DNA of 64,000 nt, taken from positions 1 through 64,000 of the forward strand of contig JAWZSN010000023.1 of assembly GCA_033875255.1 (NCBI GenBank). The letters are read 5' to 3'. Below the pieces are notes generated by a model. That model did not search any database. It saw only the letters and a list, made by a program, of their open reading frames with translations, and was not told where the DNA came from. Source of the stretch: Marinimicrococcus sp033875255 (GTDB taxonomy: Bacteria; Pseudomonadota; Alphaproteobacteria; Geminicoccales; Geminicoccaceae). The translations under genes were made by a program, and so were the position numbers. This document shows positions 34,836-43,385 of the stretch, piece by piece (position 1 is the stretch's first letter; every line of letters starts with the position of its first letter).

Positions 34836-34959
34836 CTAGGCCTCATCGCAAAGCGTAAAGTTCACCGCCGATGCGATCTTGAGGTTATGCACGGGCGCAT
34901 CAGGGGGTAGAGTGAAGGATGGTGCAGCCTATCACCATTGCACCCGGTCGGGAGGCAGG

Positions 34960-35625
34960 ATGGAGTGCCGCACGCTCCACGCACGTATCGAGCCGCTAGG
35001 CCTCGAGGGAATGCTTGCCCTCCCGCCGCAGCCGGCGGGCGTCGTGCTGTTCGCCCATGGCAGCGGCAGCAGCCGCTTAAGCCCGCGCAACCGCCACGTC
35101 GCGGAGACGCTGCAGCAGGCGGGCCTCGCCACGCTGCTGTTCGACCTGCTGCGCGCGGAGGAGGCTGGCGATCGGCGGCTGATCTTCGATATCCCGCGGT
35201 TGACCACCCGCCTGCGCGAGGCGGTCGCCTGGGTGGAGGCTTGCGAGGCGGCCCGCGACCTTCCGCTGGGTTTCTTCGGCTCCAGCACCGGAGCCGCCGC
35301 CGCCCTTCTCGCTGCCGCGGAACCATCCTCGGGCATCGCTGCCGTGGTGTCGCGCGGCGGGCGCGTGGATCTCGCGGGCGAGGCGCTGGCCCGGGTTCGA
35401 GCACCGACGCTGCTGATCGTGGGCGCGCTCGACGAGGAGGTCCTCGAGCTCAATCGTGTCGCGCTCGCGATGCTGGCCTGCCCGGCACGGCTGGCGATCG
35501 TCCCCGGCGCCAGCCATCTGTTCGAGGAGCCGGGCACGCTGGAGCAGGTCGCCGCCATGGCTGCCGCCTGGTTCCGTACGCAGTTCGGCCAAGCCCCAAG
35601 CCCGGAGATCCACCATGTTTGCTGA
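34960..35625 (+). CDS. Dienelactone-hydrolase-like alpha/beta hydrolase
   Basis: Predicted 221 residues from ATG 34960, with GGAGG at 34951-34955. An oxyanion strand LFAHGSGSSRLSPRN is followed by the nucleophile elbow GFFGSSTGAAAA, then acid VGALDEEV and His GASHLFEEPG. This small hydrolase type is often found beside the phosphoribosyltransferase gene that follows; the stop overlaps that gene by 11 bases. The substrate is unknown. Confidence 0.88.
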   Translation: MECRTLHARIEPLGLEGMLALPPQPAGVVLFAHGSGSSRLSPRNRHVAETLQQAGLATLLFDLLRAEEAGDRRLIFDIPRLTTRLREAVAWVEACEAARDLPLGFFGSSTGAAAALLAAAEPSSGIAAVVSRGGRVDLAGEALARVRAPTLLIVGALDEEVLELNRVALAMLACPARLAIVPGASHLFEEPGTLEQVAAMAAAWFRTQFGQAPSPEIHHVC

Positions 35626-36292
35626 CCGCAGGGCGGCCGGCCGCGCGCTCGCGGTGCGGCTGGAGCATTTGCGCGATCAGGATGTCGTCGTCCTCGCCTT
35701 GCCGCGCGGCGGCGTACCGGTCGGCTACGAGGTCGCCAAGGCGCTCGACGCGCCGCTCGACGTGCTGCTGGTCCGCAAGATCGGCACGCCGCTGCAGCCC
35801 GAGCTGGCGGCCGGTGCGGTGGTCAATGGGGCCCATCCGGTGGTGGTTCTCAACGAGGACGTGGTGCAGGCCTACGCCATCGACGACGACTACCTTCAGG
35901 CCGAGGTGGAGCGCCAGGCCGAGGAGATCGAGCGGCGCCGGCGACGCTACTGCGCCGGCCATCCGCCGGTCGACGTGACCGGGCGCGTGGCCGTCGTCAT
36001 CGACGACGGGATCGCCACCGGGGCTACCGTGCGCGCGGCGCTGCAGGCGGTGCACCGGCTGGGCCCCCGCCGGCTGATCCTCGCGGCACCCGTGGCACCG
36101 CCCGAGAGCGTCCGCCGGCTGCGCCGCGAGGCGGACGAGGTTGTGGTGTTGGAGACGCCCGCCGCGTTCGCCGCCATCGGCCAGTTCTACAGGGATTTTC
36201 ACCAACTCGAGGACATCGAGGTGATCGAGCTGCTCGACGACCGCGCCCGCGAGCTGGCGCCGCGCGGCGGTCAGCCCGCCGCACCCGCCTGA
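35615..36292 (+). CDS. Phosphoribosyltransferase-domain protein
   Basis: Predicted 225 residues from ATG 35615. VVLALPRGGVPVGYEVA and the PRPP loop VVIDDGIATGATVRAA identify a type I phosphoribosyltransferase fold. LDVLLVRKIGTP is another family block. An insert rich in charged residues (EVERQAEEIERRRRRY) lies between them, as in the COG1926 group. Members are thought to act on nucleobases, but the function is unproven. It overlaps the preceding hydrolase gene. Confidence 0.88.
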   Translation: MFADRRAAGRALAVRLEHLRDQDVVVLALPRGGVPVGYEVAKALDAPLDVLLVRKIGTPLQPELAAGAVVNGAHPVVVLNEDVVQAYAIDDDYLQAEVERQAEEIERRRRRYCAGHPPVDVTGRVAVVIDDGIATGATVRAALQAVHRLGPRRLILAAPVAPPESVRRLRREADEVVVLETPAAFAAIGQFYRDFHQLEDIEVIELLDDRARELAPRGGQPAAPA

Positions 36293-36322
36293 CGCGAGCC
36301 CAGCCTTTCGGGGGATCTCCGC

Positions 36323-36850
36323 ATGCCTTTTCTTACGCTCACCCTCATCGGCGAGGACCGGCCCGGCCTCGTGGAGCTGCTCTCCGAGCGTATCGCCGGT
36401 GGCGGTGGCAACTGGCTCGAGAGCCGGATGGCCCGGCTCGGTGGGCGATTTGCGGGGGTTCTTCTCGTGGAGGTGCCCGCCGAGGGCGTCGTGGGGCTGG
36501 GCGACGCGCTGCGCAAGCTCGAGGGCCAGGGCCTGCGGGTGACGGTCGAGGAGGGTGGGGGCGAGCCGGCGCCGGCGCCGCTGCGCACGCTGGAGCTGGC
36601 CCTGGTGGGGCACGACCGGCCGGGCATCGTCCGCGACGTGGCGCGGGTGCTTGCGGCCCGGCAGGTGGGGATCGAGGAGCTGGAGACCGGTGTGGAGAGC
36701 GGCTCGTTCTCGGGCGAGGCGCTGTTTCGTGCGCGGGCGAGGCTCACTCTGCCGGCCGGCCTCTCGCCGGAGGAGCTGCGGATGGCGCTCGAGACGCTCG
36801 CCAACGAGCTGATGGCCGATCTCACGCTGCAGGAGCCGCCGGCAGCGTGA
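36323..36850 (+). CDS. ACT-domain protein, GcvR-like
   Basis: Predicted 175 residues with two ACT domains. The first is TLTLIGEDRPGLVELLSERIAGGGGNWLESRMARLGG, and the second is LALVGHDRPGIVRDVARVLAARQVGIEELETGV. The D-R-P-G turn marks each ligand site. This is the layout of glycine-cleavage regulator GcvR and its relatives; ligand and target are not shown. GGGGGA lies seven bases before the start. It ends 12 bases from the convergent CBS gene. Confidence 0.87.
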   Translation: MPFLTLTLIGEDRPGLVELLSERIAGGGGNWLESRMARLGGRFAGVLLVEVPAEGVVGLGDALRKLEGQGLRVTVEEGGGEPAPAPLRTLELALVGHDRPGIVRDVARVLAARQVGIEELETGVESGSFSGEALFRARARLTLPAGLSPEELRMALETLANELMADLTLQEPPAA

Positions 36851-36862
36851 GACGGCGCCGGC

Positions 36863-37300
36863 TCAGCGCGAGCCGGTGATGTATTCCCGCATCGCATCGG
36901 CCTCGAGCTGGATCTCGTCGAGGCGGTGCTTCACGAGATCGCCGATACTGACGATGCCGCAGAGCATGCCGGCGCCGTCCACCACCGGGATGTGGCGAAT
37001 GCGCCGCTCGGTCATGACCGCCATGATGGCGGTCACCGGGTCGCTCGGCGAGCAGGTCACCACCTCGTGGGTCATCATCTCGCGGAGCGGCCGCTCGAGG
37101 ACGCGCACGCCCTGGTCGACGAGAATGTTCATGATGCCGCGGTCGGAGACGATCCCCTCGATGGCGCGGCCGTCCGTGGACACCACGAGGGCGCTGATCC
37201 GGAGCTTTCGCAGGCTGCGCAGCGCGTCGCCCACCGTCTGCTCGCCGCGGATCGTGCGGACCTCGGATCCCTTGCGCGCGAGGATCGTCTCGATGTCCAT
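36863..37300 (-). CDS. Two-CBS-domain protein
   Basis: Predicted 145 residues from ATG 37300. Two CBS motifs are seen: TVGDALRSLRKLRISALVV...GIVSDRGIMNIL and DPVTAIMAVMTERRIRHIPVV...GIVSIGDLVKHRL. Such stand-alone CBS pairs bind adenine nucleotides and act as energy or redox sensors in bacteria. No partner domain is present. Confidence 0.92.
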   Translation of the reverse strand: MDIETILARKGSEVRTIRGEQTVGDALRSLRKLRISALVVSTDGRAIEGIVSDRGIMNILVDQGVRVLERPLREMMTHEVVTCSPSDPVTAIMAVMTERRIRHIPVVDGAGMLCGIVSIGDLVKHRLDEIQLEADAMREYITGSR

Positions 37301-37405
37301 CACCGCCTCCCTCGTTGGGCACTGCCGGCGGCCGCGCGAGGGCGGAGCCGGCAATCTGGAGGGTGCCCGCGGGACAGCGCCGGGTCAACCGCCCTGCGCT
37401 GCCAC

Positions 37406-38923
37406 TCAGCCCGTGAACGTGGTCTTGTAGCTCTCGCGCAGGACGTTCTTTTGCACCTTGCCCATGGTGTTGCGGGGCAGGGCGTCGACGAAGAACACCT
37501 TCTTGGGCTGCTTGAACTTGGCGAGCCTTCCGGCGAGCGGGCCGGTGATGTCGGCCTCGGCGGGCTTTGCGCCCGGCTCGGGCACCACCACCGCCACCAC
37601 GCCCTCGCCGAAGTCGGGATGCGGCACGCCGATCACCGCCGACTCCACGACACCCGGCAGGCCGTCGATCTCGCTCTCCACCTCCTTGGGGTAGACGTTG
37701 AAGCCGCCGGAGATGATGAGATCCTTGCCGCGCCCCACGATGTGGACATAGCCGCGCTCGTCCACCATGCCGAGATCGCCGGTGATGAAGAACCCGTCCA
37801 CCCGGAACTCGGCCATGGTCTTCTCGGGATTGCGCCAGTAGCCCTTGAAGACGTTGGGGCCCTTGACCTCGAGGACGCCGATCTCGCCCTGCGCCAGGTG
37901 CTTGCCGGTCTCGGGATCGGCCACGCGCAGCTCCACCCCCGGCAGCGGGAAGCCCACCGTGCCCGGCCGGCGCTCTCCGTCATGGGGGTTGGAGGTGTTC
38001 ATGTTGGTCTCGGTCATGCCGTAGCGCTCGAGGATGGCGTGGCCGGTGCGCTCCTCGAACTGCCGGTGCGTCTCGGCGAGCAGCGGTGCCGAGCCCGAGA
38101 CGAACAGGCGCATGCGGGCACAGGCCTCGCGGGTCAGGCGCGGGTCGGCCAGCATGCGGGTATAGAAGGTGGGCACGCCCATCATCGCGGTCGCCCGCGG
38201 CAGCATGGCGAACACCGAATCGGGGTCGAACCTCGGCAGGAACAGCATCGAGGCGCCCGCCGAGATGATCGTGTTGGTGGCCGTGAACAGGCCGTGCGTG
38301 TGGTAGATCGGCAGGGCGTGGAGCAGCCGGTCCTCGGCGGTGAACCGCCAGTAGCCGGCCAGCACCTCGGCATTGGAGGCGAGATTGCCGGCGCTGAGCA
38401 TCGCTCCCTTGGAGCGGCCGGTGGTGCCCGAGGTGTAGAGGATCGCCGCCAGATCCTCGCGGCTGCGCTCGGGCTCCGCGAACTCGGCCGGGGACGCCGC
38501 GATGGCCTCGGCCATGCTGCCCTCGCCGTCCTGGCCCAGGGTCAGAACCTCGGCACCGATCTTCCCGGCCAGCGGCTCGATGGCCTCCCGCTCGGCCGGG
38601 CGGCAGACCACCACGCGCGGCTCCGCGTCGCCCAGGAAATACTCCATCTCGGCGGGGGTGTAGGCGGTGTTGAGCGGCAGGTAGACGGCACCCGCGCGCA
38701 CCGTGCCCAGATAGAGAAAGAGGTTCTCGGGGCTCTTCTCGACATGGACAGCCACCCGGTCGCCGGGCTGCACGCCGCGGGCCGCCAGCGCGTTGGCGAC
38801 CTTGCCGGAGAGCTCCACCAGGTCGGCGTAGGTGAAGACGCGTCCGTCGCCGCTCTCGAGGAACGTGCGGGTCAGATCCGCGGGGAAGCGCTGGCGGAGG
38901 ATCGAAAAGAGCGTCTCGGTCAT
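37406..38923 (-). CDS. matB: Malonyl-CoA synthetase MatB
   Basis: Predicted 505 residues from ATG 38923. It is an acyl-adenylating enzyme with ILYTSGTTGRSKGAML, YGMTETNM, TGDLGMVDERGYVHIVGRGKD and GKVQKNVLRE. The stretch GDRVAVHVEKSPENLFLYLG, followed by RAGAVYLPLNTAYT, closely follows rhizobial MatB, which joins malonate to CoA. It lies downstream of, and on the same strand as, a TRAP dicarboxylate transporter (dctPQM), which fits malonate uptake and activation. Malonyl-CoA decarboxylase (matA) is not in the window. Confidence 0.88.
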   Translation of the reverse strand: MTETLFSILRQRFPADLTRTFLESGDGRVFTYADLVELSGKVANALAARGVQPGDRVAVHVEKSPENLFLYLGTVRAGAVYLPLNTAYTPAEMEYFLGDAEPRVVVCRPAEREAIEPLAGKIGAEVLTLGQDGEGSMAEAIAASPAEFAEPERSREDLAAILYTSGTTGRSKGAMLSAGNLASNAEVLAGYWRFTAEDRLLHALPIYHTHGLFTATNTIISAGASMLFLPRFDPDSVFAMLPRATAMMGVPTFYTRMLADPRLTREACARMRLFVSGSAPLLAETHRQFEERTGHAILERYGMTETNMNTSNPHDGERRPGTVGFPLPGVELRVADPETGKHLAQGEIGVLEVKGPNVFKGYWRNPEKTMAEFRVDGFFITGDLGMVDERGYVHIVGRGKDLIISGGFNVYPKEVESEIDGLPGVVESAVIGVPHPDFGEGVVAVVVPEPGAKPAEADITGPLAGRLAKFKQPKKVFFVDALPRNTMGKVQKNVLRESYKTTFTG

Positions 38924-39023
38924 TGCGGATGGGGCCCGTTCAAGCTGAGGCGGTGCCGGAGGGCAGGCTGCAACGACCGGCATACAACCGGCCGATGGCC
39001 TTGCGCAACTCGCGCTGCCCGGC

Positions 39024-40322
39024 TCACAGGAGAACCAGCGCCAGGCCCGGGAACAGCAGGACCAGCAGCAGCACGACGAGCTGCAGTCCCACGAACGGCC
39101 CGAAGGAGCGGTAGATGTCCACCAGCGTGATGTGCGGCGGCGCCACGCTCTTGAGGTAGAAGGCGGCGGGGCCGAAGGGCGGCGAGAGGAAGGAGACCTG
39201 CATGTTGATGCAGAACAGCACGCCGAACCAGATCGGATCGTAGCCCAGCGCCTTGATGATCGGCACGAACACCGGCATGCACAGCAGCACGATGCCGATC
39301 CAGTCCATGAACATGCCGAGCACCAGGAAGACCAGCATCATCAGGGCGATGATGGCGAGCGGCGGCACGTCGAGGCCGGTGATGAGCTGGGAGGCGTAGG
39401 CGGGCCCGCCGGCGAGGCTGTAGGCGCCGATCAGCGCGGAGGCGCCGAAGGTCACCCACAAAAGCGTGCCCACCGAGCGGAAGGTCTGGGTCAGCGCCTC
39501 GATGAACATGGCCAGCGTGAGCTCGCGGCGCAGGGCCACGATCAGCAGCGTGCCCACCACGCCCATGCCGGCCGCCTCGGTGATCGAGGTGACGCCGCCA
39601 TAGATCGAGCCCAGCACCACGGTCGCCAGCAGGATCGGGGGCACAATGCCGCCGCTGTGCCGCAGGCGCTCGACCAGACCCATCTCGGCCAGGTCCAGCT
39701 CGCGCGGCGCCAGCGAGGGATCGATGCGGCAGCGGATCATGATGTAGGCGATGTAGAGCCCGCCCATCATCAGCCCCGGGATCACCGCCGCCACGAACAG
39801 GCCGCTGATCGAGACCTCGGCCACCAGGCCGTAGACGATCAGCACGATCGAGGGCGGGATCATCGTGCCAAGCGAGCCGCCGGCGCAGATCGTGCCCATC
39901 GCGAGGTTCTGGTTGTAGCCCAGCCGCAGCATCTGCGGTAGCGCCACCAGGCCCAAGAGCACGATCTCGCCGCCGATAATGCCCGACATGGCCGCCATCA
40001 GGATGGCCATGACGGTGGTCACCACCGCCACGCCGCCGGTGATGCGGCCGGTCCATACCTTGAGCGCGTCGTACATGTCGCGCGCGATTCCGCTGCGCTC
40101 CATGAGCGAGGCCATGAGGATGAACATCGGCACCGACACCAGCACATATTCGGTGGTCAGCGAGTAGATGCGCTGCATCAGGATGCCGAGGCCGGGAATG
40201 CCGAAGTTCAGGTAGGCCAGCGCCACGCCGAGGGTCCCGGTGGCGAAGGCCATCGGCACGCCGCAGGCGAGCAGGAACAGCAGCCCCGCCAGCAGCAGGA
40301 CCGAGATGAGCTCGATACCCAT
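39024..40322 (-). CDS. dctM: TRAP transporter large permease DctM
   Basis: Predicted 432 residues with about 12 membrane helices. It carries SGIIGGEIVLLGLVALPQM, GTICAGGSLGTMIPPSIVLIVYG and MDWIGIVLLCMPVFVPI, which are DctM signatures. It is the sodium-linked channel of a TRAP uptake system for C3/C4 acids. It follows dctQ by 8 bases and precedes matB. Confidence 0.93.
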   Translation of the reverse strand: MGIELISVLLLAGLLFLLACGVPMAFATGTLGVALAYLNFGIPGLGILMQRIYSLTTEYVLVSVPMFILMASLMERSGIARDMYDALKVWTGRITGGVAVVTTVMAILMAAMSGIIGGEIVLLGLVALPQMLRLGYNQNLAMGTICAGGSLGTMIPPSIVLIVYGLVAEVSISGLFVAAVIPGLMMGGLYIAYIMIRCRIDPSLAPRELDLAEMGLVERLRHSGGIVPPILLATVVLGSIYGGVTSITEAAGMGVVGTLLIVALRRELTLAMFIEALTQTFRSVGTLLWVTFGASALIGAYSLAGGPAYASQLITGLDVPPLAIIALMMLVFLVLGMFMDWIGIVLLCMPVFVPIIKALGYDPIWFGVLFCINMQVSFLSPPFGPAAFYLKSVAPPHITLVDIYRSFGPFVGLQLVVLLLVLLFPGLALVLL

Positions 40323-40330
40323 GGGCTGGC

Positions 40331-40843
40331 TCAGGCCTCCCGTCGCTTGAGGACGTCGACGACGAAGTTGTTGATCGCCTGGACGGCGATCAGCACGGCC
40401 ACCACCAGGATCAGCGGCTTCATCACCGCCGGGATGGGCGGGTTCCACACCGTGCCGTAGCGCTCCCAGCTGAGGAGCGCGCGGGAGGCCGATTTATAGC
40501 CGCCCACGGTGATGCCGAGGCAAAAGACGAGGACGCAGGCCAGGCCCACCAGGTCGAGCACCCGGCGCAGCCGCGGCGGCGCCAGATCGTAGATCGGCGT
40601 GATGGCGATGTGCTCGCGCCGCTGCATGGTGAAGAGACCGGCGAACAGATAGCCGACGCCGCCCATGAACATCGACAGCTCGTTGGCCCAGTAGGTCGGC
40701 GCATTGAAGAGATAGCGGACGATCACCTCGTAGAAGATCGCGCAGACGATGATGGCGAAAAGCCACATCGTGAGGCGCGCCACGAGGATGCTGAAGCGAT
40801 CGACGAAGGTCCGCTCGTCGGCCGCGGGAGCCTGGTGTTCCAT
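40331..40843 (-). CDS. dctQ: TRAP transporter small permease DctQ
   Basis: Predicted 170 residues with four membrane helices; FYEVIVRYLFNAPTYWANEL is the family's key motif. It sits between dctP (49-base gap) and dctM (8-base gap). It bridges the binding protein and the large permease. Confidence 0.92.
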   Translation of the reverse strand: MEHQAPAADERTFVDRFSILVARLTMWLFAIIVCAIFYEVIVRYLFNAPTYWANELSMFMGGVGYLFAGLFTMQRREHIAITPIYDLAPPRLRRVLDLVGLACVLVFCLGITVGGYKSASRALLSWERYGTVWNPPIPAVMKPLILVVAVLIAVQAINNFVVDVLKRREA

Positions 40844-40892
40844 GCGCGCTCCGCAAGGCTGCCGGCGCCGCAGCGGCGCCGGCGTCGAGGGC

Positions 40893-41933
40893 TCAGCTCA
40901 GCACGCCGATCCGCTTCATGAAGGCGATGCTGCTGGAGAAGGCTTGCTCGGAGGCGGGCGTCTTGGTGGCCCATTCCTGCCAGACCGCCTGGGCCGCCTC
41001 GCGGTAGGCCCGGCGCTCCTCGGGCGACCAGTCGATCAGCTCGACGCCCTCTGCGGCCAGCTTGCGGGCGGTCTCGGCATTGGCGACCCTGGTGAGCATC
41101 ATGCGCTGGAACTGGCAGCGCTGCAGCGCCACCTCGATGATCCGCTTGATGTCGTCTGGCAGCTCGCTCCACTTGTCGAGGTTGATGGCAAGATGGTCGA
41201 GCGGCATCGAGTGGAAGCCGGGATATGTGGTGAACTTGGCGATCTCGTAGAGGCCGAGGCTGTTGTTGGTGGCGAGTGTCGCCGCATCGGCCCCGTCCAC
41301 CACGCCGGTCTGCAGCGCGGTGAAGACCTCGCCGAAGTCCATGACCACCGGCTTGGCGCCCAGCTTGGCGAAGATCTCTGTCTGCATGCCGGGCGGGCAG
41401 CGGAACTTCCAGTCCTTGAGGTCGGCAAGGCCGCGGATCGGCTTGGTCGCCACGAGGCTCTCGGTGATGTCGCCCCAAAAGCCCACCATGTGCATGCCGA
41501 AGCGCTCGTAGAGCGGGTCGGCGATCTCGCGGCCGCCGCCGATCTCCAGCCATGCCACCATCTGGTCGGGCGTGTCGTAGCCGCCCAGCATGTCGCCGAA
41601 GGCCTGGAAGGCGGGGTCCTTGCCGCTCAGATAGGCGGCACCGGTCATGTCGCCGTCGAGAATGCCGGTGGAGGCCGCGTCGAAGGTCTCCACCGACTTC
41701 ACCACCGAGGCGCTGGTGAACGATTCGATCTTCAGGCGGCCGCCCGACATGTCCTCGCAATCCTTGCAGAAGGCGAGGAATGTCTTGCCGGGCACGGATT
41801 CGGCGGTGTGGTGCGTCTGGATACGAAGGGTGAAGTCGGCGGCCCGCGCGATGCGGGGAGCGGCAATCGTGGCACCGAGGGCCGCCGTTGCGGCACCGGC
41901 AGCCAGCGCCGAACGGCGCGTGAGCTTGCCCAT
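40893..41933 (-). CDS. dctP: TRAP transporter substrate-binding protein DctP
   Basis: Predicted 346 residues. The twin-arginine-type signal LTRRSALAAGAATAALGA ends near ARAAD. The mature protein follows DctP: KFRCPPGMQTEIFAKLGAKPV, with the conserved Arg that holds the carboxylate, and GVVDGADAATLATNNSLGLYE. The ligand is a carboxylic acid, with malonate the best guess from matB nearby. It is first in the dctPQM-matB operon. Confidence 0.92.
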   Translation of the reverse strand: MGKLTRRSALAAGAATAALGATIAAPRIARAADFTLRIQTHHTAESVPGKTFLAFCKDCEDMSGGRLKIESFTSASVVKSVETFDAASTGILDGDMTGAAYLSGKDPAFQAFGDMLGGYDTPDQMVAWLEIGGGREIADPLYERFGMHMVGFWGDITESLVATKPIRGLADLKDWKFRCPPGMQTEIFAKLGAKPVVMDFGEVFTALQTGVVDGADAATLATNNSLGLYEIAKFTTYPGFHSMPLDHLAINLDKWSELPDDIKRIIEVALQRCQFQRMMLTRVANAETARKLAAEGVELIDWSPEERRAYREAAQAVWQEWATKTPASEQAFSSSIAFMKRIGVLS

Positions 41934-42055
41934 ATTTGTCCTCCCTGACTTGCCCGTCCGGCAGTGGTCACGGCCGCGAGCATGAGGACCTTAAGGGCGC
42001 GCCGGTGAGGAGACAAGAAGCCGCCGCGCCCGATGCGGCGCGGCGGCGGTGCGCC

Positions 42056-43237
42056 TCAGACCCGCGGGAGGCCGCAGACCGGGCGCAGGCGGGTGCCCAC
42101 CCAGCTTCCGGCGAAGGCCGCCACCAGCCACAGCCAGCCGTGCAGGCTGCCCGAGGCGATGCCCGAGAAATAGGCGCCGATATTGCAGCCATAGGCGAGG
42201 CGGGCGCCGTAGCCCAGCATCAGCCCGCCGATGATGGCGGTCAGCACGTCGGCGCGGGAGAGATTGAGGCGCGGGCGGAACCTGCCGGCGAGGATCGCCG
42301 CCAGGAGCGCGCCGCCGACAATGCCGAAATCCATCACCGAGGTGATGTCGGTCCAGACGGAGGCCTGCAGTGCCGCCGTCTGCGCCGGTGCCGCCCAGTA
42401 GTCCCAGAAGGCCACGTCGCCGCCCAGCGCGTCGAGGATCTTGGCCCCCCAGAGGGCGAAGGCCGAGGTGACGCCCCAGGGGCGGCCGGCCAGCAGCAGC
42501 GTGACGAAGTTCAGCACGGCGAGCGCCAGCGCGCCCCACAGGATCGGCCAGGGCCCGCGCAGCAGGTTCGGCCGGGAGGAGCCCGCCGGCCCGGCCGTGC
42601 CGCGCTTCGCATCGATCCGCCACGCAACGGCGGCGATGACGGCGAAGAGGGCGAGATTGACGAGCAGTGCCGGGCCGAGGCCGAGGCTGGTGACCACCGA
42701 GACCGGCGGCAGCGAGGGCAGGGTGAACCAGAAGCCCAGATGGGAGGTGGCCACCACCGAGCCCGCGATGAAGCCCGCGAGCGTCAGCAGCATGCGGGTG
42801 CTGCCGCCGCCGGCGGTATAGAGCGTGCCCGAGGCGCAGCCGCCGCCGAGCTGCATGCCGATGCCGAAGATGAAGGCGCCCACCACCACGCTGGTGCCGA
42901 GCGGTGCCAGGTTGCCCGAGAGCGGCTGGCCGAAGATCTCGCCCGCGGCGAGAGCCGGGAAGAACAGCAGCACCGCCACGGCCAGCATCGCCATCTGGGC
43001 GCGCAGGCCACGCCCGTCGCGCTCCACCACGAGACGCCGCCAGGCCGAGGTGAAGCCGAAGCTCGCATGATAGAGGGTGGCGCCCAGCAGGCCGCCCACG
43101 AGGAACAGTGCGGCCATGCGCGGCCCGGCGGCATCGAGCGCGAGCCACGCGCCGGCCGCCAGCAGCAGGAGCGCTCCCGCGAGGGGGCCCGTGGCGAGGC
43201 GGCCGCGCGGCGCCGCACCCGAAATAACCGTTGCCAA
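42056..43237 (-). CDS. YeeE/YedE-family thiosulfate/sulfur transporter
   Basis: Predicted 393 residues, TTG start at 43237 with GGAG about ten bases upstream. About ten membrane helices carry the paired motifs GMQLGGGCASGTLYTAGGG and GARLAYGCNIGAYFSGIAS, the cysteine loops of YeeE/TsuA thiosulfate uptake proteins. No partner TusA gene is near. The TTG start is unusual, but no other early start preserves the first helix. Confidence 0.9.
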   Translation of the reverse strand: MATVISGAAPRGRLATGPLAGALLLLAAGAWLALDAAGPRMAALFLVGGLLGATLYHASFGFTSAWRRLVVERDGRGLRAQMAMLAVAVLLFFPALAAGEIFGQPLSGNLAPLGTSVVVGAFIFGIGMQLGGGCASGTLYTAGGGSTRMLLTLAGFIAGSVVATSHLGFWFTLPSLPPVSVVTSLGLGPALLVNLALFAVIAAVAWRIDAKRGTAGPAGSSRPNLLRGPWPILWGALALAVLNFVTLLLAGRPWGVTSAFALWGAKILDALGGDVAFWDYWAAPAQTAALQASVWTDITSVMDFGIVGGALLAAILAGRFRPRLNLSRADVLTAIIGGLMLGYGARLAYGCNIGAYFSGIASGSLHGWLWLVAAFAGSWVGTRLRPVCGLPRV

Positions 43238-43385
43238 CTGTGCTTACTCCGAAAGCACGTCCAGATGCCGTGTTATCTGGTGGCGGCGTCCGTCCCGTCA
43301 AGGCGGGTGCGGGACGTGCGACGCCGCGTCCTGCCATGCTGGCAGAACCGCGGCGTATTTCGGAGTAGCGGTCGCGTGAGGCGGC

